Shown: positions 1 through 8,976, counted from the stretch's first letter. The stretch is DNA of 16,682 nucleotides from Flavobacteriaceae bacterium (GCA_008081175.1 VMCW01000186.1:1-16682), one strand, 5' to 3'. The notes: generated by a model from the sequence alone, not told the origin. Made by a program: numbers and translations.

Positions 1-2088
1 GAAACATCAATTGAATACCTCAAAGGAGCATGTCCAGAACGGGCTCGATTACTTAAAGAAGAACTCAACATAAGAACCTTTGAAGATTTATTGCATTTTT
101 TTCCCAATCGCTATATAGACCGAAGTCAGTTTTATCCACTAAATCAACTCCCTAATAATAATTCAGAAGTTCAGGTAAAGGGAAAGATAACACAAGTAGA
201 ATACTTGACTCAAAAACGAGGAAAACGACTGGTTGCTCAGTTTGAAGATGACACTGGAGTCATAGAGTTGGTTTGGTTTAGAGGGCACCAGTGGATTAAA
301 GAACAGCTAAAACTAAACGAATCTTACGTGCTGTTTGGACGATTGAATTGGTTCAAAGGAAGAGCGAGTATGCCTCATCCTGAAATGGAATTGGAAGAAA
401 ATTTTCAAAAAAATATTCAAGCGGCTTTTTATCCTATTTACCCCTCTACTGAAAAACTGATCAACAAAGGGATATCACAACGCATCATTCAGAAATTAGT
501 CGCTCATCTGATCGAAAGAGGCGGTAGTTCATTCTCTGAAACCCTTCCCTCCTATTTATTGGAACATTACAAATTGGTTTCCAAAGAAATTGCTTTAAAA
601 GAAGTTCATTATCCCAGTTCACAACAGCAACTGACTAGAGCCCAGGCGCGACTTAAGTTTGAAGAATTTTTATATCTACAATTACAACTAGTATTGAAAA
701 ATATACAGCGCAAAAACAAAATCAAAGGGCATGTTTTTTCCAAAGTGGGTACCACATTTCACACTTTTTTTGAAGAACACCTCCCTTTTGAACTGACCAA
801 CGCTCAAAAGCGGGTTATCAAAGAAATTCGTGCTGACATGGGTACCGGCAGGCAAATGAACAGACTTTTACAAGGTGATGTTGGCTCAGGAAAGACAATG
901 GTTGCCTTGTTATCAATGTTGATTGCAGTTGATAATGGATTTCAAGCCTGTTTGGTTGCTCCGACTGAAATTTTAGCACAACAACACCATCAATCATTGA
1001 TCGATTTAGTTCATAAAACAAAGGTGACCATACGTTTACTTACTGGAAGCTCTAAAGTGAAAGAACGCAAACAAATCTATGAGGAATTGAAATCGGGAAC
1101 TCTAAACATTTTAGTAGGTACTCATGCTGTTCTAGAAGAAAAAGTTCAGTTTAAAAACTTGGGTCTCGCTATAATAGACGAGCAACACCGCTTTGGGGTA
1201 GCTCAGCGCGCTAAACTCTGGGCAAAAAACGAACTCCCTCCTCATGTACTTGTGATGACAGCCACTCCCATACCTAGGACTTTAGCCATGAGTATTTACG
1301 GAGATCTGGATGTTTCTGTTATCGATCAATTACCCCCTGGTAGAAAACCCATCAAAACGATACACCGTTATGATAACAAAAGATTAGCTGTTTTTGCATT
1401 CATCAAAGAAAAAATAAAAGAAGGCAGACAAGTTTATATCGTTTACCCTTTGATAGAGGAATCAGAAAAATTGGATTATAAAGATCTCATGGATGGTTTT
1501 GAGAGCATCTCCAGAAGTTTTCCTACTCCTAAATATCAGATCAGTATTGTACACGGCAAAATGAAATCAGAAGATAAGGCTTATGAAATGGAGCGTTTTG
1601 TATCAGGAAAAACACAGATCATGGTGGCAACTACGGTCATAGAAGTAGGCGTAAATGTACCCAATGCCACAGTAATGGTAGTAGAGAGCGCAGAGCGTTT
1701 TGGCCTCTCCCAACTGCATCAATTAAGAGGGCGCGTAGGTAGGGGTTCAGATCAAAGCTATTGTATTTTGATGAGTGGTGTTAAACTTTCTGATGAAGGG
1801 AAAACACGATTGGAAACGATGGTTCAGTCCAATGATGGGTTCGAAATTGCAGAAGCTGATTTACGCCTCAGAGGTCCTGGAAATTTGATGGGAACACAAC
1901 AAAGTGGAGTTCTTCAGCTCAAGATTGCTGATGTAATCAAAGATTCAAGTCTCTTGAAGGCAGCACGGGCAACTGCACAACAGATTTTAAAGCAAGATCC
2001 CCAATTAGTTCGAACAGAACATCAGGTTATTAAAAAGACTCTTACGGCTTTAAAATTTGATTCAAACATTTGGAATTTCATTAGTTAA
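1..2088 (+). CDS. recG: ATP-dependent DNA helicase RecG (5' end outside window)
   Basis: RecG is a superfamily 2 helicase that remodels stalled replication forks and Holliday junctions. The reading frame is open from base 1, so the start codon lies upstream; I estimate only about 10-15 residues are missing. Counting the first in-window codon as residue 1, a wedge/OB-fold region lies at about 58-130. Walker A GDVGSGKT is at 292-299, the DEQH box starts at residue 393, and TATPIPRT follows. The RecG-specific stretch DGFEIAEADLRLRGPG begins near 612 and includes the conserved LRLRGPG. The 696 residues present match the roughly 700 expected for the family. A TTG at position 91 is an internal leucine, not the start, because homologous sequence (IEYLKG...FEDLLHFFPNRY) precedes it. 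pheT follows after 56 bases with its own promoter-like box. The 3' end carries half of a 10-bp inverted repeat. Confidence 0.97.
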   Translation, partial: ETSIEYLKGACPERARLLKEELNIRTFEDLLHFFPNRYIDRSQFYPLNQLPNNNSEVQVKGKITQVEYLTQKRGKRLVAQFEDDTGVIELVWFRGHQWIKEQLKLNESYVLFGRLNWFKGRASMPHPEMELEENFQKNIQAAFYPIYPSTEKLINKGISQRIIQKLVAHLIERGGSSFSETLPSYLLEHYKLVSKEIALKEVHYPSSQQQLTRAQARLKFEEFLYLQLQLVLKNIQRKNKIKGHVFSKVGTTFHTFFEEHLPFELTNAQKRVIKEIRADMGTGRQMNRLLQGDVGSGKTMVALLSMLIAVDNGFQACLVAPTEILAQQHHQSLIDLVHKTKVTIRLLTGSSKVKERKQIYEELKSGTLNILVGTHAVLEEKVQFKNLGLAIIDEQHRFGVAQRAKLWAKNELPPHVLVMTATPIPRTLAMSIYGDLDVSVIDQLPPGRKPIKTIHRYDNKRLAVFAFIKEKIKEGRQVYIVYPLIEESEKLDYKDLMDGFESISRSFPTPKYQISIVHGKMKSEDKAYEMERFVSGKTQIMVATTVIEVGVNVPNATVMVVESAERFGLSQLHQLRGRVGRGSDQSYCILMSGVKLSDEGKTRLETMVQSNDGFEIAEADLRLRGPGNLMGTQQSGVLQLKIADVIKDSSLLKAARATAQQILKQDPQLVRTEHQVIKKTLTALKFDSNIWNFIS

Positions 2089-2102
2089 AAGTGCCGTAAG
2101 AG
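2039..2102 (+). repeat. 10-bp inverted repeat across the recG stop
   Basis: CTCTTACGGC (2039-2048, inside recG) is the exact reverse complement of GCCGTAAGAG (2093-2102, after the stop). The two arms are separated by 44 AT-rich bases containing a small TTTGA/TCAAA palindrome. No U-run follows directly, so this is not a canonical intrinsic terminator. It could be an mRNA 3'-end hairpin for recG. The right arm ends 6 bases before the pheT -7 box. Confidence 0.5.
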
Positions 2103-2107
2103 ATTCT

Positions 2108-2115
2108 TATATTTG
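2108..2115 (+). promoter_or_regulatory. Bacteroidota -7 box for pheT
   Basis: TATATTTG matches TAnnTTTG exactly. Its end lies 29 bases before the TTG start, giving a predicted short leader of about 24 nt. The -33 element is weak: a TTA lies about 20 bases upstream, not TTG. Confidence 0.55.
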
Positions 2116-2144
2116 CTCAGAACTAATTTATAAAGACCAATTTC

Positions 2145-4556
2145 TTGAAAATATCACATAACTGGCTGCAACAGTTTATAAAAGTTAATCTCCCCGTTGA
2201 GGAAATAGCCGTTCTACTTACCGATTTAGGTCTTGAAGTAGAGGGAATTGAACATTTTGAAAGTATAAAAGGAGGTCTTGAAGGTGTTGTTGTAGGTGAA
2301 GTTTTGAGCTGTGTACAACATCCTAATGCAGACCGTTTAAAGCTTACAGAAGTCGCGATTGGCGCTGAAGAAACCCTTTCGATTGTCTGCGGCGCTCCCA
2401 ATGTGGCTCAAGGTCAAAAGGTACCGGTTGCTACAGTAGGTACTACACTGCACATGTTCGATGGCTCTAGCCTAAAAATTAAAAAAGGAAAAATACGGGG
2501 TGAAGTCAGTCAAGGTATGATCTGCGCGGAAGATGAACTCGGCCTAGGAAGCGGTCACGATGGTATTTTAGTGTTGGACTCAAAAGCAAAGGTAGGTACA
2601 CCTGCAGCTTCTCTATTTAAAATTGAAAAAGATACTGTTTTTGAAATAGGGCTAACTCCAAACAGAGCAGACGCAATGAGTCATATGGGTGTTGCTAGAG
2701 ATCTTCGAGCGGTTTGTCTTTTAAGAGAAATCCCTCACGAATGGACCCTACCCGAAACGTCTTCTTTTCATGTAGATAACACACAGCATACTATAGCAGT
2801 ACAAGTAAAAGATAAAGAGCGTTGTACTCAATATTATGGATTAACACTCACAGGTGTTCGTATTGCTCCCTCTCCACTATGGCTGCAAAACAGATTAAAA
2901 GCGATCGGTATTACACCCAAAAATAATGTTGTGGACATCACTAATTATGTTTTGCACGATCTAGGTCAACCTCTTCATGCTTTTGATGCAGATAAAATTA
3001 GCGGTGATATCATAGTAAAAACATGTCCCCCTGAGACTTCATTTATAACATTAGATGGTAATGAACGAAAATTACAAGGAGAAGATTTAATGATTTGTGA
3101 TAGTGAAAAACCGCATTGCATTGCAGGTGTTTTTGGAGGTCAAGAATCGGGTGTAGAGGAGCAAACAACCACTGTTTTTTTAGAGAGCGCCTATTTTGAT
3201 CCTGTGAGCATTCGAAAGACTGCGAAACGTCACGGACTAAATACTGATGCCTCTTTCCGATTTGAGAGGGGTATCGATCCAGAAGGTGGAATAACAGCGC
3301 TAAAAAGAGCCGCTATTTTAATTCGGGATATAGCTGGAGGAACAATTTCAAGTGCAATCCAAGAATCCGAACAGCCTTTAAAAGAGAACGCTCAAATTTT
3401 TCTTAATTACAATCATCTCAACAAAACTATTGGTCAGTCTATAGACGAAAAGGATTTAACCACTATTCTCAATGCATTAGAGATTAAAATCAATAACGTT
3501 TCTGAAGCAGGAATAGGAATGACTATTCCCCGATATCGAGTGGATGTAAATCGCCCAGCTGATGTCATTGAAGAAGTGCTTCGAATCTACGGATACAATA
3601 AGCTGGAGGACAAGCCTCTCACGTATGAAGCTAATCCTCCCTATCAATGGAACAGTGCGTACAAACTTGAAAATTCATTGGCGTTGAAATTGACAGGAAT
3701 AGGATTTATTGAAATGATGAACAATTCCTTGACTAGCCCAGAAGCTGAAGCCGATTTTTACCAACCAGTGAAATTGCTTAATCCTTTGGGAAAGGAACTT
3801 TCAATCTTAAGACAAACTTTAATGTACAATGTATTAGAAGTTGTCTCCTTCAACCTAAATCGTCAAAACAAAGACCTTAAATTATTTGAATTCGGAACGG
3901 TATACGGTAAAGATTCTGATAATTTCAAAGAAGAAAAAAGATTGAGCATTGCAGTAGTAGGTTCTTCAATAGCACCCTCTTGGGATCTTTCTAAAGCACC
4001 CGATAACTTCTTTTATTTAAAAGGAGTTCTTTTAGATTTATTCCAATTTTTTGGTTTGGAAACCATAGAGTTTAAATCTATTACCCATCCACACTTTGAT
4101 CAAGCTTTTGAACTGGTTTCCCAAAAAAACACCTTCGGCGTATTCGGTTTATTAGCTTCTAGCCTCAGAAAAGACTACGGTGTCGATCAGGAGGTGTACG
4201 CAGCGGAGTTGAATTGGACTTTATTATCGAAAAAAGCGTTTTCAAAGTCTTTGACGTATCGTGTGGTTCCAAAATTCCCTTCGATGAAAAGGGATTTTGC
4301 ATTGCTTTTGAATGAAGAAACTTCTTTTGAACAAGTAAAGAACGTAGCCTTTAATACAGAACGTAAAATTCTTAAAACAGTAGAGCTCTTTGATGTTTAC
4401 GAGGGAAAAAACCTTCCAAAAGGAAAGAAATCTTATGGTGTAAGTTTTGTTTTTCAAGACGACAATAAAACCCTAACAGACAAACAAGTCGATAAAATAA
4501 TGGAGAAACTTAAACAGAATTTCACCAATGAATTTAAAGCAGAATTGCGTTCCTAG
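2145..4556 (+). CDS. pheT: Phenylalanyl-tRNA synthetase beta subunit
   Basis: PheT is the beta subunit of the cytoplasmic alpha2beta2 enzyme that charges tRNA-Phe and edits mischarged tyrosine. At 803 residues it has the normal bacterial length. The domains in order are: N-terminal KISHNWLQQFI; EMAP-like tRNA-binding domain at about 42-153 (HPNADRLKL); TPNRADAMSHMGVARDL at 171-187; B3/4 editing domain at about 215-390; B5 domain at about 405-480; catalytic-like core; and C-terminal FDX-ACB anticodon-binding domain from about 709 (VPKFPSMKRD). The start is TTG: a stop codon lies in frame at 2124 and there is no ATG or GTG between it and 2145, while homology begins right at this codon. pheS is not in the window, so the two subunit genes are not adjacent here, at least not on this side. 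Confidence 0.97.
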   Translation: MKISHNWLQQFIKVNLPVEEIAVLLTDLGLEVEGIEHFESIKGGLEGVVVGEVLSCVQHPNADRLKLTEVAIGAEETLSIVCGAPNVAQGQKVPVATVGTTLHMFDGSSLKIKKGKIRGEVSQGMICAEDELGLGSGHDGILVLDSKAKVGTPAASLFKIEKDTVFEIGLTPNRADAMSHMGVARDLRAVCLLREIPHEWTLPETSSFHVDNTQHTIAVQVKDKERCTQYYGLTLTGVRIAPSPLWLQNRLKAIGITPKNNVVDITNYVLHDLGQPLHAFDADKISGDIIVKTCPPETSFITLDGNERKLQGEDLMICDSEKPHCIAGVFGGQESGVEEQTTTVFLESAYFDPVSIRKTAKRHGLNTDASFRFERGIDPEGGITALKRAAILIRDIAGGTISSAIQESEQPLKENAQIFLNYNHLNKTIGQSIDEKDLTTILNALEIKINNVSEAGIGMTIPRYRVDVNRPADVIEEVLRIYGYNKLEDKPLTYEANPPYQWNSAYKLENSLALKLTGIGFIEMMNNSLTSPEAEADFYQPVKLLNPLGKELSILRQTLMYNVLEVVSFNLNRQNKDLKLFEFGTVYGKDSDNFKEEKRLSIAVVGSSIAPSWDLSKAPDNFFYLKGVLLDLFQFFGLETIEFKSITHPHFDQAFELVSQKNTFGVFGLLASSLRKDYGVDQEVYAAELNWTLLSKKAFSKSLTYRVVPKFPSMKRDFALLLNEETSFEQVKNVAFNTERKILKTVELFDVYEGKNLPKGKKSYGVSFVFQDDNKTLTDKQVDKIMEKLKQNFTNEFKAELRS

Positions 4557-4582
4557 AATGACATATTTGAAGGAATAATTCC

Positions 4583-4590
4583 TATTTTTG
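4583..4590 (+). promoter_or_regulatory. Possible -7 box for the 4598 gene
   Basis: TATTTTTG matches TAnnTTTG, and initiation would fall close to 4595-4597. No good TTG lies 19-21 bases upstream. The box follows a short palindrome, AGGAATAATTCCT (4571-4583), which could form a 5-bp hairpin and act as a weak end for pheT transcripts. Confidence 0.35.
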
Positions 4591-4597
4591 TTTTATA

Positions 4598-5290
4598 ATG
4601 CGAAGGATTATGAATGTGAATACACTCCCAAAAACTAATATAGAGAAAGCCTTAAAACGATATAGAGCCCACAATCAAAAAGACCACTTTATTCAGTTGA
4701 AGGGTTTGATTAATGCTCTAAATATTTCAACTTTAAATAGTTTTGATTTAGATCTACTCTCAAAAGACCGCATTTATCATATTGATGAAATCAAAAAAGT
4801 ATGCATCGACTACCGTCTTCGTTTTTTAGATATCAAATATTTCAAAAATGAGCTCCCACAAGACGCATTAACTCAGATAACACAACTAGAAGAAGCGCAT
4901 CAAACCCAAGTAGGAGAACTCAAAATTATGGCTCCTTCAGCCCTTTTCCGCTTAAAAAAAACAGATGATCCCCTATTGTTTGCTCCACTGGGAAATGAGT
5001 ATTACTACTTGGTACATAAGTGGGGAAACGACTTGCACCCATTGAGAAAAGTAATGATGTGGCCTTTTAAAAATATTTGGAATTTACTAGCAGTTGTTTT
5101 CTTATTTTCCTGGCTTCTTACGGAACTTACTCCAATTCAACTATTTACCCGAACACCAGACAACAGCACCTACTGGATGTTGTTGTTTTTTATTTTTAAA
5201 GCGGTCGCGTCCGTAGTATTGTATTTTGGTTTTGCCTTGGGGAAAAATTTCAACCCTGCTATTTGGAACAGTCGTTACGATAAGGCTTAA
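4598..5290 (+). CDS. Uncharacterised protein with two C-terminal membrane segments
   Basis: I do not recognise a named family. The 230-residue product has a charged, largely helical soluble part at about 1-150 (KALKRYRAHNQKD, an acidic IDEIKKVCIDYRLRFLDI region). Two hydrophobic segments follow at about 157-178 and 191-213, separated by a short polar loop. The tail ends in GKNFNPAIWNSRYDKA. There is no signal peptide, so the N-terminal part is probably cytoplasmic and anchored to the inner membrane. Two starts are possible. ATG 4598 would be almost leaderless if the box at 4583 is used; ATG 4610 has GAAGGA just upstream (4602-4607) and I find it equally likely. The gene is followed after 9 bases by a small DUF2007-like gene, so the two are probably co-transcribed. 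Confidence 0.8.
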   Translation: MRRIMNVNTLPKTNIEKALKRYRAHNQKDHFIQLKGLINALNISTLNSFDLDLLSKDRIYHIDEIKKVCIDYRLRFLDIKYFKNELPQDALTQITQLEEAHQTQVGELKIMAPSALFRLKKTDDPLLFAPLGNEYYYLVHKWGNDLHPLRKVMMWPFKNIWNLLAVVFLFSWLLTELTPIQLFTRTPDNSTYWMLLFFIFKAVASVVLYFGFALGKNFNPAIWNSRYDKA

Positions 5291-5299
5291 ACGAAGGGG

Positions 5300-5521
5300 A
5301 TGTCTAAAGGAAAGTATCATTTAATCTTTACAGGATCCTCAGTCGAAATACTTTCTTTGGTCGACGCCCTTGAAAAAAAAGGAATTCAGCCTGTAATCAA
5401 AGATCAAGGAGAATCTGCTCGTCTGGCAGGCTTTGGAGTTACCACTCCCTTGCAGCAACAGGTTTTTCTCCATGAAGAAGAATTGGATGAAGGAAAAAAA
5501 GTCCTTGCACTTCTTTTTTAA
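5300..5521 (+). CDS. Small DUF2007-like protein
   Basis: This 73-residue protein has the pattern of the DUF2007 family, sometimes labelled putative signal-transducing protein: a beta strand with FTGSS, a helix (VEILSLVDALEKKGI), a second strand (PVIKDQG), a glycine-rich middle (LAGFG), and a C-terminal strand and helix (QVFLHEEELDEGKKVLALL). The fold is ferredoxin-like in related structures. The function is unknown; the family often occurs as a stand-alone cytoplasmic protein. The start at 5300 follows the upstream stop by 9 bases and is preceded by AAGGGG, one of the few Shine-Dalgarno-like sites here, which supports translation within an operon with the two-TM protein. Confidence 0.82.
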   Translation: MSKGKYHLIFTGSSVEILSLVDALEKKGIQPVIKDQGESARLAGFGVTTPLQQQVFLHEEELDEGKKVLALLF

Positions 5522-5613
5522 GCTTTCTTTATTTTCTATTTTGCATAGGAATCAAATTGAATGAATTTTCTAAAACTCATTTAGATAAAATACATTCTTA
5601 AAGAATTGGACGT

Positions 5614-7275
5614 ATGAATACAAGTTTTGAATTGCTTGATTACACAGTATTCGCTGTATATGCAGTAATCATTTTAGGAGTTGGACTTTGGGTTTCTCGA
5701 AATAAAGAAGGGAAAACTAAGAGTACGGAAGATTATTTTCTGGCTAGTAAGTCCTTGCCCTGGTGGGCCATAGGAGCTTCTTTGATTGCGGCAAATATAT
5801 CAGCAGAGCAATTTATTGGAATGTCTGGTTCTGGTTTTGCTGGAGGTTTGGCTATTGCTACTTATGAATGGATGGCAGCCTTGACCTTAATTGTTGTGGG
5901 TAAATTTTTCTTACCCATCTTTATAAAAAAGAAAATATACACCATCCCTGAATTTGTAGAACAGCGTTATTCCAGCCAGCTCAAAACGATTTTGGCGGTA
6001 TTTTGGATAGGCTTATATGTTTTTGTTAATCTGGCTTCAGTACTCTACTTAGGAGGTCTTGCTTTACAAACCATACTCGGAATAGATATGCTTACTGCAG
6101 TAATTGGTTTAGCAACATTTGCAGCCGCCTACTCGCTTTATGGAGGCTTGTCTGCTGTAGCTTGGACAGACATCATTCAAGTTATTGTTTTGGTGTTAGG
6201 AGGGCTAGTAACTACTTACTTAGCTTTAGACACTGTCTCTGGAGGTAAAGGATTTTTGGAAGGCTTAACAACCATTTACCAAGCCGTACCAGAGCGTTTT
6301 GATATGATATTGGAAAAAACCAATCCAGAGTATATGAACCTTCCAGGTATTGGTGTTTTAATTGGTGGAATGTGGATTGCTAATTTATATTATTGGGGGT
6401 TCAACCAATACATCATCCAGCGGACTTTAGCAGCAAAATCATTAGAGGAATCTCAAAAGGGAATACTGTTTGCCGCAGGTCTCAAAATGATTATACCTCT
6501 TATTGTTGTGATTCCTGGTATTGCGGCTTATGTTATTGTGAATGACCCAGCCTTATTAGGCTCTTTAGGAGAAGCGGGAATGTCAAATCTACCTTCAGCC
6601 GGCCAAGCAGATAAAGCCTATCCTTGGCTGATGCAGTTTCTTCCAACAGGTTTAAAGGGAATAGCTGTTGCTGCACTTGCCGCTGCTATCGTTTCTTCAT
6701 TGGCTTCCATGCTCAACTCTACAGCAACCATATTCACTATGGATATTTACAAGCAATTGATCAATCCTGAAGCTGGAGAATCCAAAACGGTAAACATAGG
6801 GCGTCTTTCTGCTTTTGTTTCTTTGGTAATCGCTACGATCATGGCTCCTCTTCTTGGGGGAATCGATCAAGCCTTTCAATTCATTCAAGAATACACTGGA
6901 ATAGTAAGTCCAGGAATTCTATCTGTATTTGTCCTAGGGCTTTTCTGGAAAAAGACTTCCAACAAAGGTGCCATTTACGGGGCACTTACTTCCATACCTA
7001 TTGCGCTCTTTTTTAAAGTAGGTCCTAAGGGTTGGATGGCTGGAAGTGCTCTTGAAGGACTTTTTCCTACACTGCCCTTCTTAGATCAAATGGGACTAAC
7101 CGCTCTGATTTCAATGTTGGTGATTGCGCTTGTCAGTCTTAAAGAAAATAAAGATAAAGATGATGATAAAAGAATCGTATTAGATAAAGGAACATTTACA
7201 ACTTCCTCGCTTTACAATATTGGTTCCTTTGCTTTGATGATCATTTTAGCGTTTCTATACGCCTTCTTTTGGTAG
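5614..7275 (+). CDS. Na+/sugar symporter, SSS family, vSGLT-like
   Basis: This is a 553-residue inner-membrane solute:sodium symporter with many hydrophobic helices. It is strikingly similar to the Vibrio parahaemolyticus Na+/galactose transporter vSGLT (shared stretches such as STEDYFLA, SLIAANISAEQFIGMSGSG, NLYYWGFNQYIIQRTLAAKS). As I recall the vSGLT structure, the residues map with an offset of -3. Sugar contacts Q66, E85, N257, K291 and Q425 are kept, as are the inner-gate tyrosine Y260 and the Na2-site residues A59, I62, A358, S361 and S362. The vSGLT Ser91 position is Ala88 here. This supports galactose- or glucose-like hexose uptake driven by sodium, but the exact substrate is inferred. 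No sugar-catabolic genes flank it. The upstream 92 bases contain only an imperfect promoter-like box (TATTTTG near 5538). Confidence 0.95.
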   Translation: MNTSFELLDYTVFAVYAVIILGVGLWVSRNKEGKTKSTEDYFLASKSLPWWAIGASLIAANISAEQFIGMSGSGFAGGLAIATYEWMAALTLIVVGKFFLPIFIKKKIYTIPEFVEQRYSSQLKTILAVFWIGLYVFVNLASVLYLGGLALQTILGIDMLTAVIGLATFAAAYSLYGGLSAVAWTDIIQVIVLVLGGLVTTYLALDTVSGGKGFLEGLTTIYQAVPERFDMILEKTNPEYMNLPGIGVLIGGMWIANLYYWGFNQYIIQRTLAAKSLEESQKGILFAAGLKMIIPLIVVIPGIAAYVIVNDPALLGSLGEAGMSNLPSAGQADKAYPWLMQFLPTGLKGIAVAALAAAIVSSLASMLNSTATIFTMDIYKQLINPEAGESKTVNIGRLSAFVSLVIATIMAPLLGGIDQAFQFIQEYTGIVSPGILSVFVLGLFWKKTSNKGAIYGALTSIPIALFFKVGPKGWMAGSALEGLFPTLPFLDQMGLTALISMLVIALVSLKENKDKDDDKRIVLDKGTFTTSSLYNIGSFALMIILAFLYAFFW

Positions 7276-7330
7276 CCTCTGGAAATAAACAAACAAAAGG
7301 ATATTCTGGAGCAGCTTTTTTACTAGTCCT

Positions 7331-8956
7331 TTAGTTCACTCCCATCTGTATCCTTAGCTCCTTAATCTTAGGATCGGTCATGTATTCGTCAAAAGACATA
7401 TGACGGTCGATGATTCCAGCAGGAGTCAACTCTACAATTCGAGTTCCTAAACTTTGTGAAAATGCATGGTCACTTGTACTACACAGCAAAGTGCCCTTGA
7501 AATTTTTAAGAGAATTGTTAAATGCAGTAATCGATTCGAGATCCAAGTGGTTTGTCGGTTCGTTTAACAGCAATACATTGGCGCGTTCCATCATCATTTT
7601 TGAAAGCATACACCGCACTTTTTCACCCCCAGAGAGCACATTACATTGTTTTAAGGCTTCTTCTCCGCTAAAAAGCATTTTACCTAAGAAACCTCGTAAA
7701 AAGACTTCCTCTTTTTCTTCTTCAGTTTTGGCATACTGTCGTAACCAATCTACTAATGACATGGGTTTTTCAAAAAAAGCATCGTGGTCTGCTGGGAGAT
7801 AGGCTTGATTGGTAGTAACTCCCCATTCAAAAGAACCACTATCGGCGTGAGCCTCACCCATCAGTATATCGTAAAAAGCAGCGATCGCTCTAGTATCTTT
7901 TGCATATAAAATAACTTTATCTCCTTTGGCGAGGTTTAGATGCACATCTTTAAACAACACCTCTCCGTCCAGTGAAGCAGAAAGGTTTTCAATATTTAAA
8001 ATTTGATCCCCAGCCAGGCGCTCCTGTTCAAATATCAAGGCGGGATAACGTCGGCTTGAGGGCTTAATCTCTTCGATATTCAATTTCTCAATCATTTTTT
8101 TTCTTGAAGTCGCTTGTTTGGACTTGGCCACATTGGCAGAAAAACGAGAGATGAATTCCTGTAATTCCTTTTTCTTCTCTTCCGCTTTTTTGTTTTGTTG
8201 TGCTCGTTGTCGTGCCGCCAACTGACTGGACTCGTACCAGAAGGTATAATTACCTGAAAAGTGATTGATTTTTCCAAAATCAATGTCTGATATATGCGTA
8301 CAAACCGCATCTAAAAAATGTCGATCGTGCGACACAACAATTACTGTATTATCATAATTCGCTAGAAACTGCTCTAACCACATGATGGTATCGTAATCCA
8401 AGTCGTTTGTAGGCTCGTCCATAATCAAAACATCAGGATTTCCGAAAAGTGCTTGAGCTAAAAGCACACGTACTTTTTGCTTACCGTCCAGCTCAGACAT
8501 TGAAACATAATGAAGTTTTTCAGGAATTTCAAGATTTGAAAGTAAGGCTGCTGCCTCACTGTCCGCGTTCCAACCATCCATTTCTTCATAAGCCACTTGA
8601 AGGGTTCCAACACGTTCTCCATCTGCATCAGAAAAATCTTCTTTTGCATATAGAGAGTCCATTTCTGCCTTGATTTTATAGAGTTTTTGGTTTCCCCTTA
8701 AAACTGTGTCCAATACCGTATAGCTATCGCATGCGTTGTGGTTTTGTTCTAAAACAGAAAGTCGTTTTCCAGATTCTAAATGAACCGACCCCGAGTTTGC
8801 GTCCTGCTTGCCAGAAAGGATTTTAAGAAAGGTGGACTTCCCTGCCCCATTGGCTCCAATTATACCGTAGCAATTCCCAGGAGTAAAACTGACATTTACT
8901 TCATCAAATAAGACGCGTTTACCAAATTGAACTGAAAGATTAGAAACCGATAACAT
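7331..8956 (-). CDS. ABC-F family ATPase with one degenerate nucleotide site
   Basis: The 541-residue product has two ABC cassettes and no membrane segments, as in ABC-F proteins that act on the ribosome (YbiT/YkpA-like branch). NBD1 has Walker A GANGAGKS (34-41), Walker B VLIMDEP (176-182) and H-switch H210, but its signature is LDGKQ (156-160). A basic, glutamine-rich linker at about 244-300 corresponds to the P-site tRNA interaction motif region. NBD2 has a good signature LSGGEK (441-446). However, its Walker A position reads YAKDTRAI (351-358), Walker B has Asn465 for Asp, the Q-loop position is Ala389, and the H-switch position is Ser495. The defects all fall in the same composite ATP site. 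ABC-F proteins act in translation or antibiotic protection; nothing here points to a specific drug. The start ATG at 8956 is preceded by a good -7 box. Confidence 0.93.
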   Translation of the reverse strand: MLSVSNLSVQFGKRVLFDEVNVSFTPGNCYGIIGANGAGKSTFLKILSGKQDANSGSVHLESGKRLSVLEQNHNACDSYTVLDTVLRGNQKLYKIKAEMDSLYAKEDFSDADGERVGTLQVAYEEMDGWNADSEAAALLSNLEIPEKLHYVSMSELDGKQKVRVLLAQALFGNPDVLIMDEPTNDLDYDTIMWLEQFLANYDNTVIVVSHDRHFLDAVCTHISDIDFGKINHFSGNYTFWYESSQLAARQRAQQNKKAEEKKKELQEFISRFSANVAKSKQATSRKKMIEKLNIEEIKPSSRRYPALIFEQERLAGDQILNIENLSASLDGEVLFKDVHLNLAKGDKVILYAKDTRAIAAFYDILMGEAHADSGSFEWGVTTNQAYLPADHDAFFEKPMSLVDWLRQYAKTEEEKEEVFLRGFLGKMLFSGEEALKQCNVLSGGEKVRCMLSKMMMERANVLLLNEPTNHLDLESITAFNNSLKNFKGTLLCSTSDHAFSQSLGTRIVELTPAGIIDRHMSFDEYMTDPKIKELRIQMGVN

Positions 8957-8976
8957 ACTACTTGATTTTTAAGTTG

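Noticed and set aside
7276..7330. Terminator in the convergent gap between the symporter and ABC-F genes
   Set aside because: AAAGGA/TCCTTT can pair, but the loop is about 25 bases with little inner pairing, and CTG/CAG before the T-run is only 3 bp; too weak to call.
7410..7802. 130-codon plus-strand open frame inside the ABC-F gene
   Set aside because: It is a shadow of the minus-strand ABC-F coding sequence, with no recognisable protein pattern.
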